The notes: generated by a model from the letters alone, not told the origin. 64,000 nt of DNA from Kitasatospora herbaricolor (GCF_030813695.1 NZ_JAUSVA010000002.1:2604001-2668000); one strand, 5' to 3'; counted from the stretch's first letter, positions 35,264 through 44,405 are shown. A program made the numbers and translations.

Positions 35264-36528
35264 GCTCCCTCCCTGGGGACCCGCAGTTCGACCTCGACGC
35301 CCTCGCCCGGCACCGAGTACAGCTCGGCGGTGCCGCCGAGGTCCAGCAACCGGCCCCGGATCGACTGCGAGACGCCGAGGCGGCCGCTGCGCTCGGCCTC
35401 GCCGAGGCGGCCCGCCGCGAAGCCGGGCCCGTCGTCGCGGATGCTGACCGTGACCGCCTCCGGCTCGTCCTCGACCAGGATCCAGGCCCGGGCGCCGGGG
35501 CCGGCGTGCCGGTGCACGTTGTCCACGGCCGCGCCGACGGCGGCGGCCAGCTCGCCGGCCACCGGGCCGGGCAGCAGGACGGGTGTGCCCGGGGCGGAGA
35601 CGGTGACCCGCTCCCCGGCGTACGGGGCGACCAGCGTGCGCAGGTCGGCCCGTTCGGCCGGGCCCTGGTGCGGCAGCGGGCCGCCGGTCATCAGGGCCCG
35701 CAGCGCGCGTTCCTGCTCGCCGGCCAGCCGGCCGAGTTCGGCCAGCCCGGGCCCGTTCCCGGCCACCTGCTCGCTGCCCCGGCGCTGGACGAGCGCCAGC
35801 ACCTGCAGCACCCCGTCGTGGATGTCCCGGGAGAGCCGCTCGCGCTCCCGGGTGGCCGACTCCACCTGCAGCGCCCGGGTGAGCGCGGCCTCGCTGGCGC
35901 GGGCCAGCTCGATCACGTACCCGATGGCGCAGCCGGCCACCATCAGCAGCACGATGTTGTGCACGTTGTCGCCGGTGAAGCCGCCGTGGCCGAAGATGTT
36001 CGCGACGCCGATCAGGGTGCCCGCGAAGGCCGCCGGCCGCCAGCCGCCCTTGGCGGCGAACCCGAGCACGGTGCCGGCCGCCCAGATGGTGGGCAGGGTC
36101 GGCGCGCCGGCCTGGACCCGGGCCGGGTCGTCGACGATGCCGCTCATCACCACGCCGGTCAGGGTGAGCGTCAGGTCGGTGCCCAGCACGTACCAGGTGC
36201 ACCGCTGCGGGCCGGCGAAGGAGCGGATCGTCGCGAGCGTCCACAGGGTCAGCGCGCCCAGGTAGATCCAGCCGGCGACGGGGTGCAGGAAGTCGCCGTA
36301 GGAGTTGAGGTAGCGCATCAGCGCGTAGCCCAGCGCCAGCACCCGGAAGTACGAGATGGCCCGCCAGAGCGGCAGCTCGACGGACATCCCGCCGGCCGCC
36401 AGCGTGCCGCCGACCCCGGTGAGGCCGCCGAAACGGGCGACCGGGCCGGCGGCGGGCCGCGCCGGCACGGTGCCGGCACCCGTACCGCTGGCGCCGGCGG
36501 CGCCGGGCGTGCCGCTGCCGTCCGTCAT
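35260..36528 (-). CDS. macS: Sensor histidine kinase, MacS-like
   Basis: 422 residues. After a Gly/Ala/Pro-rich N-terminus, about five or six membrane segments (between residues about 50 and 205) form the sensor (DUF5931-like). The HisKA_3 dimerisation helix holds SRDIHDGVLQVLALVQRR, whose first His is the expected phosphorylation site. A HATPase domain follows (AAVDNVHRHAGPGAR, IRDDGPGF, GRLGVSQSIRGRL). Upstream of the response regulator with a 4-base overlap. Inferred to sense envelope state; the ligand is unknown. Confidence 0.88.
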   Translation of the reverse strand: MTDGSGTPGAAGASGTGAGTVPARPAAGPVARFGGLTGVGGTLAAGGMSVELPLWRAISYFRVLALGYALMRYLNSYGDFLHPVAGWIYLGALTLWTLATIRSFAGPQRCTWYVLGTDLTLTLTGVVMSGIVDDPARVQAGAPTLPTIWAAGTVLGFAAKGGWRPAAFAGTLIGVANIFGHGGFTGDNVHNIVLLMVAGCAIGYVIELARASEAALTRALQVESATRERERLSRDIHDGVLQVLALVQRRGSEQVAGNGPGLAELGRLAGEQERALRALMTGGPLPHQGPAERADLRTLVAPYAGERVTVSAPGTPVLLPGPVAGELAAAVGAAVDNVHRHAGPGARAWILVEDEPEAVTVSIRDDGPGFAAGRLGEAERSGRLGVSQSIRGRLLDLGGTAELYSVPGEGVEVELRVPREGA

Positions 36529-36562
36529 GAGCCCTCCCCTGGCGGTGGCGGTCGGTCAAGCC

Positions 36563-37432
36563 CTAGGCCTGACCGCCGTCCTTCTCCTCGTCGGCCTTCT
36601 GCTGCTGGGCGGCCCGGGCCTCCAGCTCGGCCTTGTCGGCCGCCGCCTGCTCGGCCGCCGCCTTCTCGGCCTCGGCCTTCTCCGCCTTCAGCGCGGCCTG
36701 CTCGGCCTTCTGGGCGGCCTTGCGGTCGGCGTCGGTGCGCTTCTTGTCGTCGGCGATCTGCCGCTTGGCGGCGGTCGCGTAGATGTCCACGTACTCCTGG
36801 CCGGAGAGGCGCATGATCTCGTACATCACCTCGTCCGTCACCGAGCGCAGGATGAACCGGTCGTTCTCCATGCCCTGGTAACGGGAGAAGTCGAGCGGGC
36901 GGCCGATCCGGATGCCCGGGCGGATGCCGAAGTTGGGGACCACCTGGCCGGGCGGCTGCACCTTCTCGGTGTCGATCATGGCCACCGGGATCACCGGCGC
37001 ACCGGTCGCCAGCGCGACGCGGGCCAGACCGCCGACCTTGCCCCGGTAGAGCTTGCCGTCGGGCGAGCGGGTGCCCTCGGGGTAGACGCCGAACAGTTCG
37101 CCCCGCTCGATCACCGCGACGGCGCTGCGGATCGCCGCCTCGCCGGCGCCGCGCACGCCCGAGCGGTCCACCGGGAGCTGGCCGACGCCCTTGAAGAAGG
37201 CCGCGGTGAGCTTGCCCTTCAGGCCGGGGGTGTTGAAGTACTCCGCCTTGGCGATGAACGTCACCCGGCGCTTCATGAGTGCGGGCAGGAAGAAGGAGTC
37301 CGAGAAGGAGAGGTGGTTGCTCGCGATGATCGCGGCACCCTCTTCGGGGATGTTCTCCGCCCCCTCCATCCACGGCCGGAAGAAGATCCGTAGCAATGGC
37401 GCGACGATCATCTTCATCAGTCGGTAGAACAA
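36563..37432 (-). CDS. 1-acylglycerol-3-phosphate acyltransferase (PlsC family) with charged coiled-coil tail
   Basis: Membrane-associated acyltransferase of phospholipid synthesis. 289 residues. The catalytic HxxxxD is NHLSFSD (His40, Asp45), and the phosphate-binding motif is YPEGTRSPDG. From about residue 228 the sequence becomes a Lys/Ala/Glu/Gln repeat (KAEQAALKAEKAEAEKAAAE) likely to form a long helix or coiled coil, absent from most PlsC proteins. TTG start supported by AGGAGG seven bases upstream. Rv2182c holds the same place in M. tuberculosis. Confidence 0.9.
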   Translation of the reverse strand: MFYRLMKMIVAPLLRIFFRPWMEGAENIPEEGAAIIASNHLSFSDSFFLPALMKRRVTFIAKAEYFNTPGLKGKLTAAFFKGVGQLPVDRSGVRGAGEAAIRSAVAVIERGELFGVYPEGTRSPDGKLYRGKVGGLARVALATGAPVIPVAMIDTEKVQPPGQVVPNFGIRPGIRIGRPLDFSRYQGMENDRFILRSVTDEVMYEIMRLSGQEYVDIYATAAKRQIADDKKRTDADRKAAQKAEQAALKAEKAEAEKAAAEQAAADKAELEARAAQQQKADEEKDGGQA

Positions 37433-37638
37433 CGCCGGGCCTCCTGTTTAGCGGACCGGTCGATCCTAATGCCCAGCGGCCCTCCCCGGTGCCGCCGCCC
37501 CGCCCCGGCCGGGTGCCGAGCGCGTCCCGGCGGGGTGTACGAGCCGCCCGGGGCGTGGGACGATGCGGCTCCAGCGCTCCCGCCCGGGCCACCCGCGCGC
37601 GGTCGCCCACCCCCGCGAACGCGAAGGAGCCCCCACTC

Positions 37639-38433
37639 ATGCCGCTGCTGCCCGGTGCCGAGCCCTTCCACCACCGGGGCGGCCCGGTGGGCGTCCTGCT
37701 CTGCCACGGCTTCACCGGCTCCCCGCAGTCGCTGCGCCCGTGGGCCGACCACCTGGCCGAGGCCGGCCTGACGGTCTCGCTGCCGCTGCTGCCCGGGCAC
37801 GGGACCCGCTGGCAGGACATGCAGGTCACCCGCTGGGAGGACTGGTACGCCGAGGTCGAGCGGGAGTTCCTGGCGCTGCGCGAGAGCTGCGAGCAGGTCT
37901 TCGTCCTCGCGCTGTCGATGGGCGGCTCGCTCGCCCTGCGGCTGACGGCCGTGCACGGCGAGGCGGTGGCCGGCCTGGTGCTGGTCAACCCGTCGGTGCG
38001 CTCGGACAACCCCGCGAGCGTGCTGCTCCCGGTGCTCCGGCACGTGGTCCCGAGCCTGCCCGGGGTGGCGAACGACATCGCGCTGGAGGGCTCCCGCGAG
38101 GTCGGCTACGACCGCACCCCGCTGCACGCGGCCTGGTCGCTGTCCCTGCTGTGGAAGGACGTCCAGGCCAGGCTCCCGCAGGTGCGCCGGCCGGTGCTGC
38201 TGTTCCACAGCCCGCAGGACCACGTGGTCTCGCCGGCCAACTCGGAACTGGTCCTCGCCCGGATATCCTCGACCGACGTGACGGAGCGACTGTGCGAGCG
38301 CAGTTTCCACGTCGCGACGCTGGACCACGACGCGGCGGAAATATTCGGGGCGAGTCTGGACTTCATCCGACGGCTGGCCCCGTCGCTCGCGACGGGTGCC
38401 ACCCGGGTCGAATCCGACGATCACCAAGGCTGA
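37639..38433 (+). CDS. Alpha/beta hydrolase, carboxylesterase-type
   Basis: 264 residues with an alpha/beta-hydrolase fold. Oxyanion-hole region LLCHGFTGSPQS, nucleophile Ser93 in LALSMGGS (Ala replaces the usual first Gly of GxSxG), Asp in FHSPQDHVVSP and His in the C-terminal VATLDHDAAEIF. Closest in layout to short-chain carboxylesterases of the Est30/monoacylglycerol lipase group. AAGGAG lies 11 bases before the ATG. The stop is ten bases before the next gene, so the two are probably co-transcribed. Confidence 0.88.
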   Translation: MPLLPGAEPFHHRGGPVGVLLCHGFTGSPQSLRPWADHLAEAGLTVSLPLLPGHGTRWQDMQVTRWEDWYAEVEREFLALRESCEQVFVLALSMGGSLALRLTAVHGEAVAGLVLVNPSVRSDNPASVLLPVLRHVVPSLPGVANDIALEGSREVGYDRTPLHAAWSLSLLWKDVQARLPQVRRPVLLFHSPQDHVVSPANSELVLARISSTDVTERLCERSFHVATLDHDAAEIFGASLDFIRRLAPSLATGATRVESDDHQG

Positions 38434-38443
38434 AGGGCCGGAA

Positions 38444-39235
38444 GTGCACGAGAGCAGCACGGCGGGCAGCGAGGACGAACCGCCCCGCGAGGACGGTCTG
38501 AAGAAGGCGGCCCAGGAGCCGGCGGACGAGCGCCCGGAGGCCGGTGACGGCACCGGGGGTCCTGCCGCCGAGCCTGCCGGCGGCACGACCTCCGGCGGCG
38601 GGACGGTGGCCACCGGCGGCGGCACCCCGAGCGGTGGCGGTACCCCGAGCACGGCCGGCGCTTCGGGCGCGGGCGGCGCTTCGGGCGCGGGCGGCGCCGA
38701 GGCGGGTGCGGCGCCGGCCGCCCGTCAAATGCCCGAGCGCAGCCAGGCCGAGCAGGACGAGATCTTCGCCGCCCTGGTCGCTCAGTTCGACGAGCCTGCC
38801 GGGCTGAACAGCCCGGACTGGCCGGAGAGCGAGAACCTGCGCGGCCGGGGCGAGTTCCGGAGCGGCCCGGCGAAGCCCCCCACCGACCTCTCCGACCTGG
38901 CGCCGCAGCCGCGCCCCCGCCCCTTCCAGCCGGTCGTCCCGGCCGCCGGCCCGCGCGACTACGAGGCCGCCGAGGACCCGGACGAGGGCCATTTCGTGCC
39001 GCCGGAGCCCCCGCCGCTCCCCGAGGCCGACGTCACCTCCAAGTTCGCCTGGCTCGCCGTGCTCGGCGGCCCGGCGCTGCTGCTCTTCGACGCCGTGTTC
39101 TGGCAGGAGGTCGCCGGCTGGCCGGCCTGGGTCGGCGTCACGGCCTTCCTCGGCGGCTTCGTCACCCTGGTCGTCCGGATGAAGGACCGGGACGAGGACG
39201 AACCCGAGGACCCGACCGGCGGCGCGGTCGTCTGA
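38444..39235 (+). CDS. Actinobacterial membrane protein with long disordered N-terminus
   Basis: 263 residues. The first 90 are Gly/Ala/Thr/Pro/Glu-rich low complexity (TSGGGTVATGGGTPSGGGT). An acidic middle has RSQAEQDEIFAALVAQFDEP, a stretch I associate with streptomycete hypotheticals at this locus. Two C-terminal membrane segments follow (FAWLAVLGGPALLLFDAVFW and WVGVTAFLGGFVTLVVRM) with a short acidic tail. The GTG at 38444 is inferred; an ATG at 38396 would overlap the esterase gene. Function unknown. Confidence 0.78.
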   Translation: MHESSTAGSEDEPPREDGLKKAAQEPADERPEAGDGTGGPAAEPAGGTTSGGGTVATGGGTPSGGGTPSTAGASGAGGASGAGGAEAGAAPAARQMPERSQAEQDEIFAALVAQFDEPAGLNSPDWPESENLRGRGEFRSGPAKPPTDLSDLAPQPRPRPFQPVVPAAGPRDYEAAEDPDEGHFVPPEPPPLPEADVTSKFAWLAVLGGPALLLFDAVFWQEVAGWPAWVGVTAFLGGFVTLVVRMKDRDEDEPEDPTGGAVV

Positions 39236-39384
39236 CACCGGGCGCGGTCGCCCGGGCGGTCGGGTGGACCGCCGGGCGGCCGGTGCCGGGCCACCCGTCC
39301 GGGCGCGCGGGCGGGCAGGCCGCCGCCTACGGTGGTAGGGCCGGGTGTCCGCCCGGTTCCGGCTCCTCCGGGAGGCGACGGCCC

Positions 39385-40347
39385 ATGCGTGCCACCCCTG
39401 CCGTCCGTGCGGTTTCGCTGCTGGCCGGCCTGGCGCTGGCCACGCTGGCCGGCTGCTCCTCGCACTCGATCGAGACCGTGCCCGCGTCGAAGGCCTCCAC
39501 CGCTTCGGGCTCCGCGTCACCGTCCGGCGGGACGGCCGCGCGGGCCACGGTCGGGGACACCCTGGAGCTGCCCGGCCGAGCGTCCGGGTCGCGGATGGCG
39601 GTGACCGTGACGCAGGTGGTCGACCCGGCCGCGCCGGACAGCGAGCTGTCCACCCCGCGGGCCGGCAACCGGCTGGTGTCCGTCCGGTTCAGCCTGCACA
39701 ACGTCGGGACGGCGGTCTATGCGGACACCCCGTCCAACGGTGCCCAGGTGATCGACGGCCAGGGCCAGGGGTTCAACGCCGACATCTCCGTCACCACCCA
39801 GGCGGGGCCGGCCTTCCCCACCGGCGTCGACATCGCTCCCGGGGACACCGCCCTGGGGTTCGTCTCCTTCCAGCTGCCGGCCGGCTCCACCCTGGCGAAG
39901 GTCCAGTTCACGCTGGACTCCGGCTTCGCCGACGCCACCGGGCAGTGGCGGGTGGACCCGGCGGCGAAGAGCTCACAGGCGACCACGGCCCCGCAGGCCA
40001 CCGGTGCCCCGTCCGGCGCCTCGCTGCCCGCCTCCCCGGCCGCCTCCCCGCCCGGTGGCACGACCGCCGCGGACGCCCGGGCGACCGTCGAGGCGTACTA
40101 CGCCGCCGTCAACGCCAGGGACTACCCGGCCGCCTGGGCCCTGGGCGGCAAGAACCTCAACTCCTCGTACCAGGACTTCAAGGCGGGCTTCGCCGCGACC
40201 GCCCGGGACGACGTCACCGTCACGGCGGTGAACGGCCCGGTGGTGGGCGTCGTCCTGGACGCCGTGCAGGTCGACGGCAGCCACCGGGTGTTCAGCGGTA
40301 CCTACACGGTGCGCGGCGGCGTGATCGTCGGCGCGGACATCCACTGA
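39385..40347 (+). CDS. Lipoprotein with DUF4352-like domain
   Basis: 320 residues. Signal peptide with lipobox LAGC (Cys24) predicts membrane-anchored export. Residues about 50-190 form a beta-rich DUF4352-like domain (GDTLELPGRASGSRMAVTV, NRLVSVRFSLHNVGTAVY, DTALGFVSFQLPAG). A Ser/Ala/Pro linker leads to a C-terminal NTF2-like part (ARATVEAYYAAVNARDYPAAWAL). GGGAGGCGA precedes the ATG. Function unknown; such lipoproteins are often antigens or ligand-binding surface proteins. Confidence 0.82.
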   Translation: MRATPAVRAVSLLAGLALATLAGCSSHSIETVPASKASTASGSASPSGGTAARATVGDTLELPGRASGSRMAVTVTQVVDPAAPDSELSTPRAGNRLVSVRFSLHNVGTAVYADTPSNGAQVIDGQGQGFNADISVTTQAGPAFPTGVDIAPGDTALGFVSFQLPAGSTLAKVQFTLDSGFADATGQWRVDPAAKSSQATTAPQATGAPSGASLPASPAASPPGGTTAADARATVEAYYAAVNARDYPAAWALGGKNLNSSYQDFKAGFAATARDDVTVTAVNGPVVGVVLDAVQVDGSHRVFSGTYTVRGGVIVGADIH

Positions 40348-40392
40348 GCCGCCCGGCCGTCCCCTCGCCCGGCCCCGGCCGCCCGTGCCCGG

Positions 40393-41226
40393 TCACCCGG
40401 CCGGGGCCGGCCCGTCCTCCCCCGCCGCCGGGATCTCCAGGACGGCCAGCACCGGCAGGTGGTCGGTGGCGGCCCGCAGGTCCGCCTCGGCGACCCCGGG
40501 CAGGCCGTGCGGGACCCCGCAGGCCAGGACCCGGACGCCGGGTGTCGCGAAGACCGCGTCGATGCGCTGGTAGGGGTTCTCGGGGACGGAGGTGAACGTC
40601 CCGCCCCAGGGGGCGGTCGGATGGCCGTCCTGGAGCAGCCCGGCCAACAGCTGCCAGCCGGGGCCGTCGGGGTGCTCGTTGAAGTCGCCGGCGATCACAC
40701 CGTGCTCGGCCGGCCCGATCTGCTCCGGCAGCAGCTCGAACTGGGTGTAGCGCTCCGCGGGGTCCAGGCTGAGGTGGCAACTGGTGACCGAGAAGGGGGC
40801 GCTGCCGCCGGCCCGGAGCAGCGCGGTGGCGAACCCGCGGGCGTGCAGGCCGCGGGTCTTCGGTAGCAGCCGGTCCCGGACGGCGAGGACGTCGAGGCCG
40901 GGGCGGCCGAGCAGCAGCGGGCCGGCCGCGACGCGCCCGCCGCCGGCGAGGATCTCGCTGCCCGTGCGCCGGGCCAGCCAGGCGGCCTGGCCGCCGGGGC
41001 GCCAGTAGCGCGGCGACTCCTGGACACAAACCACGTCCGGCTCGCAGGCCCGGACGACCCGGGCCAGGGCGCGCCGGTCGTCGCGCAGGGAGCGGATGTT
41101 GTAGCTGAGCAGGCGCACCCGGTGGCCGCCGTCCGGCCCCGGCCCCGAGGGCGGCAGGGCCCGCGGGGCCGGGTGGTCCGAGGGCGTCCGGTGCGGCGAC
41201 CCAAAACTCCGGGGCTGGTCGGTCAC
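40393..41226 (-). CDS. Endonuclease/exonuclease/phosphatase family protein
   Basis: 277 residues. EEP-fold motifs: LLSYNIRSLRDD, the metal Glu in VVCVQESPRYW, VTSCHLSLDPAERYTQ, IAGDFNEHPDGPGW, YQRIDAVFATPG and the terminal ATDHLPVLAVLEI (Asp-His pair). All catalytic positions appear intact, so hydrolysis of phosphodiester or phosphomonoester bonds is likely; DNA repair, lipid and nuclease roles occur in this fold. GTG start with AGGAGGG eight bases upstream. Confidence 0.88.
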   Translation of the reverse strand: MTDQPRSFGSPHRTPSDHPAPRALPPSGPGPDGGHRVRLLSYNIRSLRDDRRALARVVRACEPDVVCVQESPRYWRPGGQAAWLARRTGSEILAGGGRVAAGPLLLGRPGLDVLAVRDRLLPKTRGLHARGFATALLRAGGSAPFSVTSCHLSLDPAERYTQFELLPEQIGPAEHGVIAGDFNEHPDGPGWQLLAGLLQDGHPTAPWGGTFTSVPENPYQRIDAVFATPGVRVLACGVPHGLPGVAEADLRAATDHLPVLAVLEIPAAGEDGPAPAG

Positions 41227-41386
41227 GGTGTCGTCCCTCCTGCACCTCGGGCGGTCCACCGGCCACGATAGGCCCGCGCGGGTCAGGAACGCCACGACGG
41301 CGGGGCGGGCGCCCGGCACGCGACGGCGGCCGTCGGGCGGAACGACGGGCGGGCGCCGGGGCTGCCGGGCCGGCCGGGGAACGCCA

Positions 41387-41429
41387 CGACGGCGGGGCGG
41401 GGGGTGAGGGCCTCCCCGCCCCGCCGTCG
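41387..41429 (-). terminator. Terminator after glucokinase, 16-bp stem
   Basis: Perfect arms CGACGGCGGGGCGGGG / CCCCGCCCCGCCGTCG around an 11-base loop, about 50 bases after the glucokinase stop. The left-arm sequence GAACGCCACGACGGCGGGGCGG also occurs as a direct repeat near 41287. Confidence 0.8.
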
Positions 41430-41477
41430 GCGGAGCAGCGGACCGGTCGTACGGGCCGACCGGTCGGGTGGTGCGGG

Positions 41478-42422
41478 TCAGACGGTGCGGGCCAGGTCGC
41501 CCGCACCGACGATGCCGGCGGCCGACCCCATCGAGGCCAGCACGACCTCGGCACGCGGGCGGTGGACGCCACCGGTCAGGTAGCGCTGGAAGGACTTGGC
41601 GACCGGGTCGAGCAGCAGCCGGCCGGAGTCGGAGACGCCGCCGCCGAGCACGAAGACGCCCGGGTCGAAGAGGGCGGCGAGGTCGGCCATGCCGCGGCCG
41701 AGCCAGTCGGCCAGCTCGTCGTAGCACTCCAGGGCCAGCGGGTCGCCGTCCTCGGCCGCCTCGGTGATGTGGATGCCCCGGATGGTCTCGGCGACGCCGT
41801 CGTTGAGCTCCAGCATCCGCTTCCCGCGCACCGGGTCGGCGGCGGACTTCTCGCGGCCGTAGCGGCGCAGCGCACGGCCGGAGCCGTACTGCTCCCAGCA
41901 GCCCTTGCCGCCGCAGCCGCAGAGCAGGCCGTCGGGGACCATGTTGAGGTGGCCGATCTCGCCCGCCACGCCGAACCGGCCGCGGTGCAGGCGGCCGTCC
42001 AGGACGATGCCGCCGCCGATGCCGGTACCGACGGTGATCAGCACCATGTCGGTGTGGGCCGCCGCCGCGCCGAACCGGAACTCGGCCCAGGCCGCGCAGT
42101 TGGCGTCGTTCTCGACGACCGTCTCCAGGCCGGTGAGTTCCTCGATCCGGGCCTTGAGCGGTTCGTTCTCCCAGTCGATGTTGGGCGCGAAGATCACCGT
42201 GGAGCGGTCCCGGTCGACGAAGCCGGGGGCGCCTACGCCCACGCCCGCCACGTCCGGGTGCAGTTCCTTGAGCTCGCGTACTGCCTGTGCGATGGCATCG
42301 ACCGCCCACTGGGGGTCGGCCGGGGTGGGTACCCGGGTCCGGGCCAGGATCTCGCCTGCCTCGTCGACCACGCCGGCCGCAATCTTGGTACCGCCGACAT
42401 CGACGCCGATGGTCAGAGCCAT
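41478..42422 (-). CDS. glkA: ROK-family glucokinase
   Basis: ATP-dependent glucose kinase; in S. coelicolor GlkA (SCO2126) also mediates carbon catabolite repression. 314 residues. Phosphate motif IGVDVGGTKIAAGVVD, glucose-site VVENDANCAAWAE, TVGTGIGGGIVL, EIGHLNMVPDG and the ROK zinc motif CGCGGKGCWEQY. No N-terminal HTH, so this is an enzyme rather than a ROK repressor. ATG start. The upstream region is A/T-richer (about 42440-42560) and probably carries its promoter. Confidence 0.95.
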   Translation of the reverse strand: MALTIGVDVGGTKIAAGVVDEAGEILARTRVPTPADPQWAVDAIAQAVRELKELHPDVAGVGVGAPGFVDRDRSTVIFAPNIDWENEPLKARIEELTGLETVVENDANCAAWAEFRFGAAAAHTDMVLITVGTGIGGGIVLDGRLHRGRFGVAGEIGHLNMVPDGLLCGCGGKGCWEQYGSGRALRRYGREKSAADPVRGKRMLELNDGVAETIRGIHITEAAEDGDPLALECYDELADWLGRGMADLAALFDPGVFVLGGGVSDSGRLLLDPVAKSFQRYLTGGVHRPRAEVVLASMGSAAGIVGAGDLARTV

Positions 42423-42615
42423 GTGTCCCTCAGCTATTCATCTCGTTCCCGCTGGACGGAAAGGTACCGTCCAAACCTGCTCCCGTACACACCGGCGCCT
42501 ACATTATCCGAAAGCAATCCCGCGGGAACATGGCTGTCCGCTTTCAAAAGTCGTACGTTTCGAATCGCTGCGTCAGCTCCTGTCCGCCGTGAGTAACCAT
42601 GCCTGACCTGGCGAT

Positions 42616-43110
42616 TCACTCCTTGTCGGACGGCCCGTCAGGCGTGTCGAGGTCAATGTGCTCACTGTGGGCACCGCCCCCTGAGGACCACCGGCGTTCA
42701 TGCCCGGAGACAGCGGCCCGGTAGGCGGCGAGCAGTTCGCCCCCGGCCGCGGCGAGATGCCCATACACTTCGGGGTGCTTCGCGCGAAGGACGCCCGGCA
42801 GCTCGGAGAGCGTTCCCAGCGAGCCCGCGGCCCCGCCCGGGGCGAGCGATCCCAGCGAGCCGAGGGCCGCCGCCGCGAACTGCGGCACGCCGGCCTCCTC
42901 CGCCTTCTCCCCGACGGCCTTGGCGAGACGCCGGACCTCCTCCACCAGCAGGCCGAGCTCCGGCCCGAACGGATGCTCCGTCCCGGCGTCCTGCCGCTCG
43001 CCCCGGCCGGGCCCGGCCTCCGTACCGTCGCCGGGGCGTCCGTCGCCGGGGCGCGTGGATTCGGCACTCTCGTCGGCGGGCCGGCCGGTCCGGTCGTCGG
43101 CAGTGGTCAT
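42616..43110 (-). CDS. Hypothetical actinobacterial protein (DUF5304-like)
   Basis: 164 residues. The first 45 are charged and disordered (Asp/Glu/Arg/Gly). A helical middle (FGPELGLLVEEVRRLAKAVGEKAEEAG) and an Ala/Gly/Leu-rich segment follow, then HPEVYGHLAAAGGELLAAYRAAV. GAGGAGG sits eight bases before the ATG. It lies directly downstream of the ArsA-like and SRPBCC genes, a group also conserved in mycobacteria (Rv2183c-Rv2185c). I assign the family name with limited confidence; function unknown. Confidence 0.72.
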   Translation of the reverse strand: MTTADDRTGRPADESAESTRPGDGRPGDGTEAGPGRGERQDAGTEHPFGPELGLLVEEVRRLAKAVGEKAEEAGVPQFAAAALGSLGSLAPGGAAGSLGTLSELPGVLRAKHPEVYGHLAAAGGELLAAYRAAVSGHERRWSSGGGAHSEHIDLDTPDGPSDKE

Positions 43111-43177
43111 CGCGGGCGCCTCCTCAGCTGCGGCCGCACCCGCGGCCGCCTCCCTCGACGCTACCGGAATCCGCCGC

Positions 43178-44389
43178 TCAGCCCCGGGGCCAGAGCGCCG
43201 GGTCAGGGGTGAAGCGCACGGCGAGGACGCCGTCGGCCAGGGCCGCACCGGTGACGGTGCAGCGGCGCAGCGCGGACGGCAGCGCCAGGATCCGACGGTA
43301 CGCACCGATGCCGACCACCAGCTCGTCGCCGCGCCGCACCAGGTCCAGATCGGCCCGGTCGGCGCCGGGCAGACCGATCCGCCAGACCAGCAGGCCCTCC
43401 TCGGCCAGCCGGTCCTCGACCGCCGGGAGCGCGGGGGCGGCGGGGGCCGGGCCGTCGCCGTCGCCGTACAGCTGGTCGGCCACCTCCTCCAGGGCGACCT
43501 CGGGGAGGGTGCTGACCAGCAGCGGCACGTCCAGCTCGGCCGCCAGGGCGTCCAGCAGGCCGCGCTGGCGGCCGGCCAGCGCGGCGAGCCACGGGTCGGG
43601 CGAGGCGGCCGCGGCGGGCGGCAGGGCGCGGTGCGCGACCACGGCGTCGGGCCGCAGGCCGTGCAGCGCGAGGCCGGCCCGGATCCGGCGCAGCTCGTCC
43701 ACCGGGTAGGCCTCGGCCTCGACCACCAGCCGGACCGAGGTGCCCGGCGCGGTGATCGCGGCCCGGGTCTCGGCCAGCACGGCGGTGGCCTTCGTCCGGG
43801 CCTCGTAGAGCCATTCGGCGGGCATCGGGACGCCGGCCACGGCGGCCAGCAGCGGGCGCAGCGCGCGGGCGGCCTGGCGCTGCTCCGGGAGCAGCCGGGC
43901 GAGGTAGCGCTCCAGCTGCTCGGGCAGGGCGAGGGCGGCGATCAGCTCGGCGGGCCGCGGGGCCAGCACGACCAGCACGTCGGCGTCGGCGGTGTGCAGG
44001 GCGCGGAGCATGGCCAGCCGGGAGGTGCCGGGGAGGGCGGTGAGCTCCTCGGGGTCCAGCGGGTCGGCGCCGAGCAGGTCCAGGACGGGCTTCAGCCTGC
44101 CCTCGACCGCGCCGAGGGCCTGCCGGAAGGCGGCCTGCTCGTCGATCCGCGCGACCCGCAGCCCGGGGGCGTGCTCCACGGGTCGCGCGCTCAGGCGGGT
44201 GCCGAGCAGGGGGTCGAGGGTGCGGTGCGGGTCGTCGGCGGCCAGCAGCAGGGTTCGGTGCCCCCGCCGGGCCGCGTGCAGGGCGGTGGCCGCGGCGACG
44301 GTGGCCGTCCCGCCGTCGCCGCTGACCAGGATGATGCGCGCCGGGGCCGGGCGGCCGGCGGGGGGCGCGTCGGAGCTGCTCACCGTCAT
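43178..44389 (-). CDS. ArsA/Get3-like P-loop protein with degenerate Walker A
   Basis: 403 residues resembling the ArsA/GET3 fold: RIILVSGDGGTATVAAATALHAARRGHRTLLLAADD at the N-terminus and ALPGTSRLAMLRAL later. The deviant Walker motif should read GKGGVGKTT in ArsA; here GDGGTATV lacks both the signature Lys and the P-loop Lys, as if two residues were lost. Nucleotide hydrolysis is therefore doubtful. Its downstream neighbour and the SRPBCC gene upstream form a conserved actinobacterial set (Rv2184c-type). No arsenic or tail-anchor genes are nearby. Confidence 0.85.
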   Translation of the reverse strand: MTVSSSDAPPAGRPAPARIILVSGDGGTATVAAATALHAARRGHRTLLLAADDPHRTLDPLLGTRLSARPVEHAPGLRVARIDEQAAFRQALGAVEGRLKPVLDLLGADPLDPEELTALPGTSRLAMLRALHTADADVLVVLAPRPAELIAALALPEQLERYLARLLPEQRQAARALRPLLAAVAGVPMPAEWLYEARTKATAVLAETRAAITAPGTSVRLVVEAEAYPVDELRRIRAGLALHGLRPDAVVAHRALPPAAAASPDPWLAALAGRQRGLLDALAAELDVPLLVSTLPEVALEEVADQLYGDGDGPAPAAPALPAVEDRLAEEGLLVWRIGLPGADRADLDLVRRGDELVVGIGAYRRILALPSALRRCTVTGAALADGVLAVRFTPDPALWPRG

Positions 44390-44405
44390 GGCCGGTGGTC
44401 CGCCG

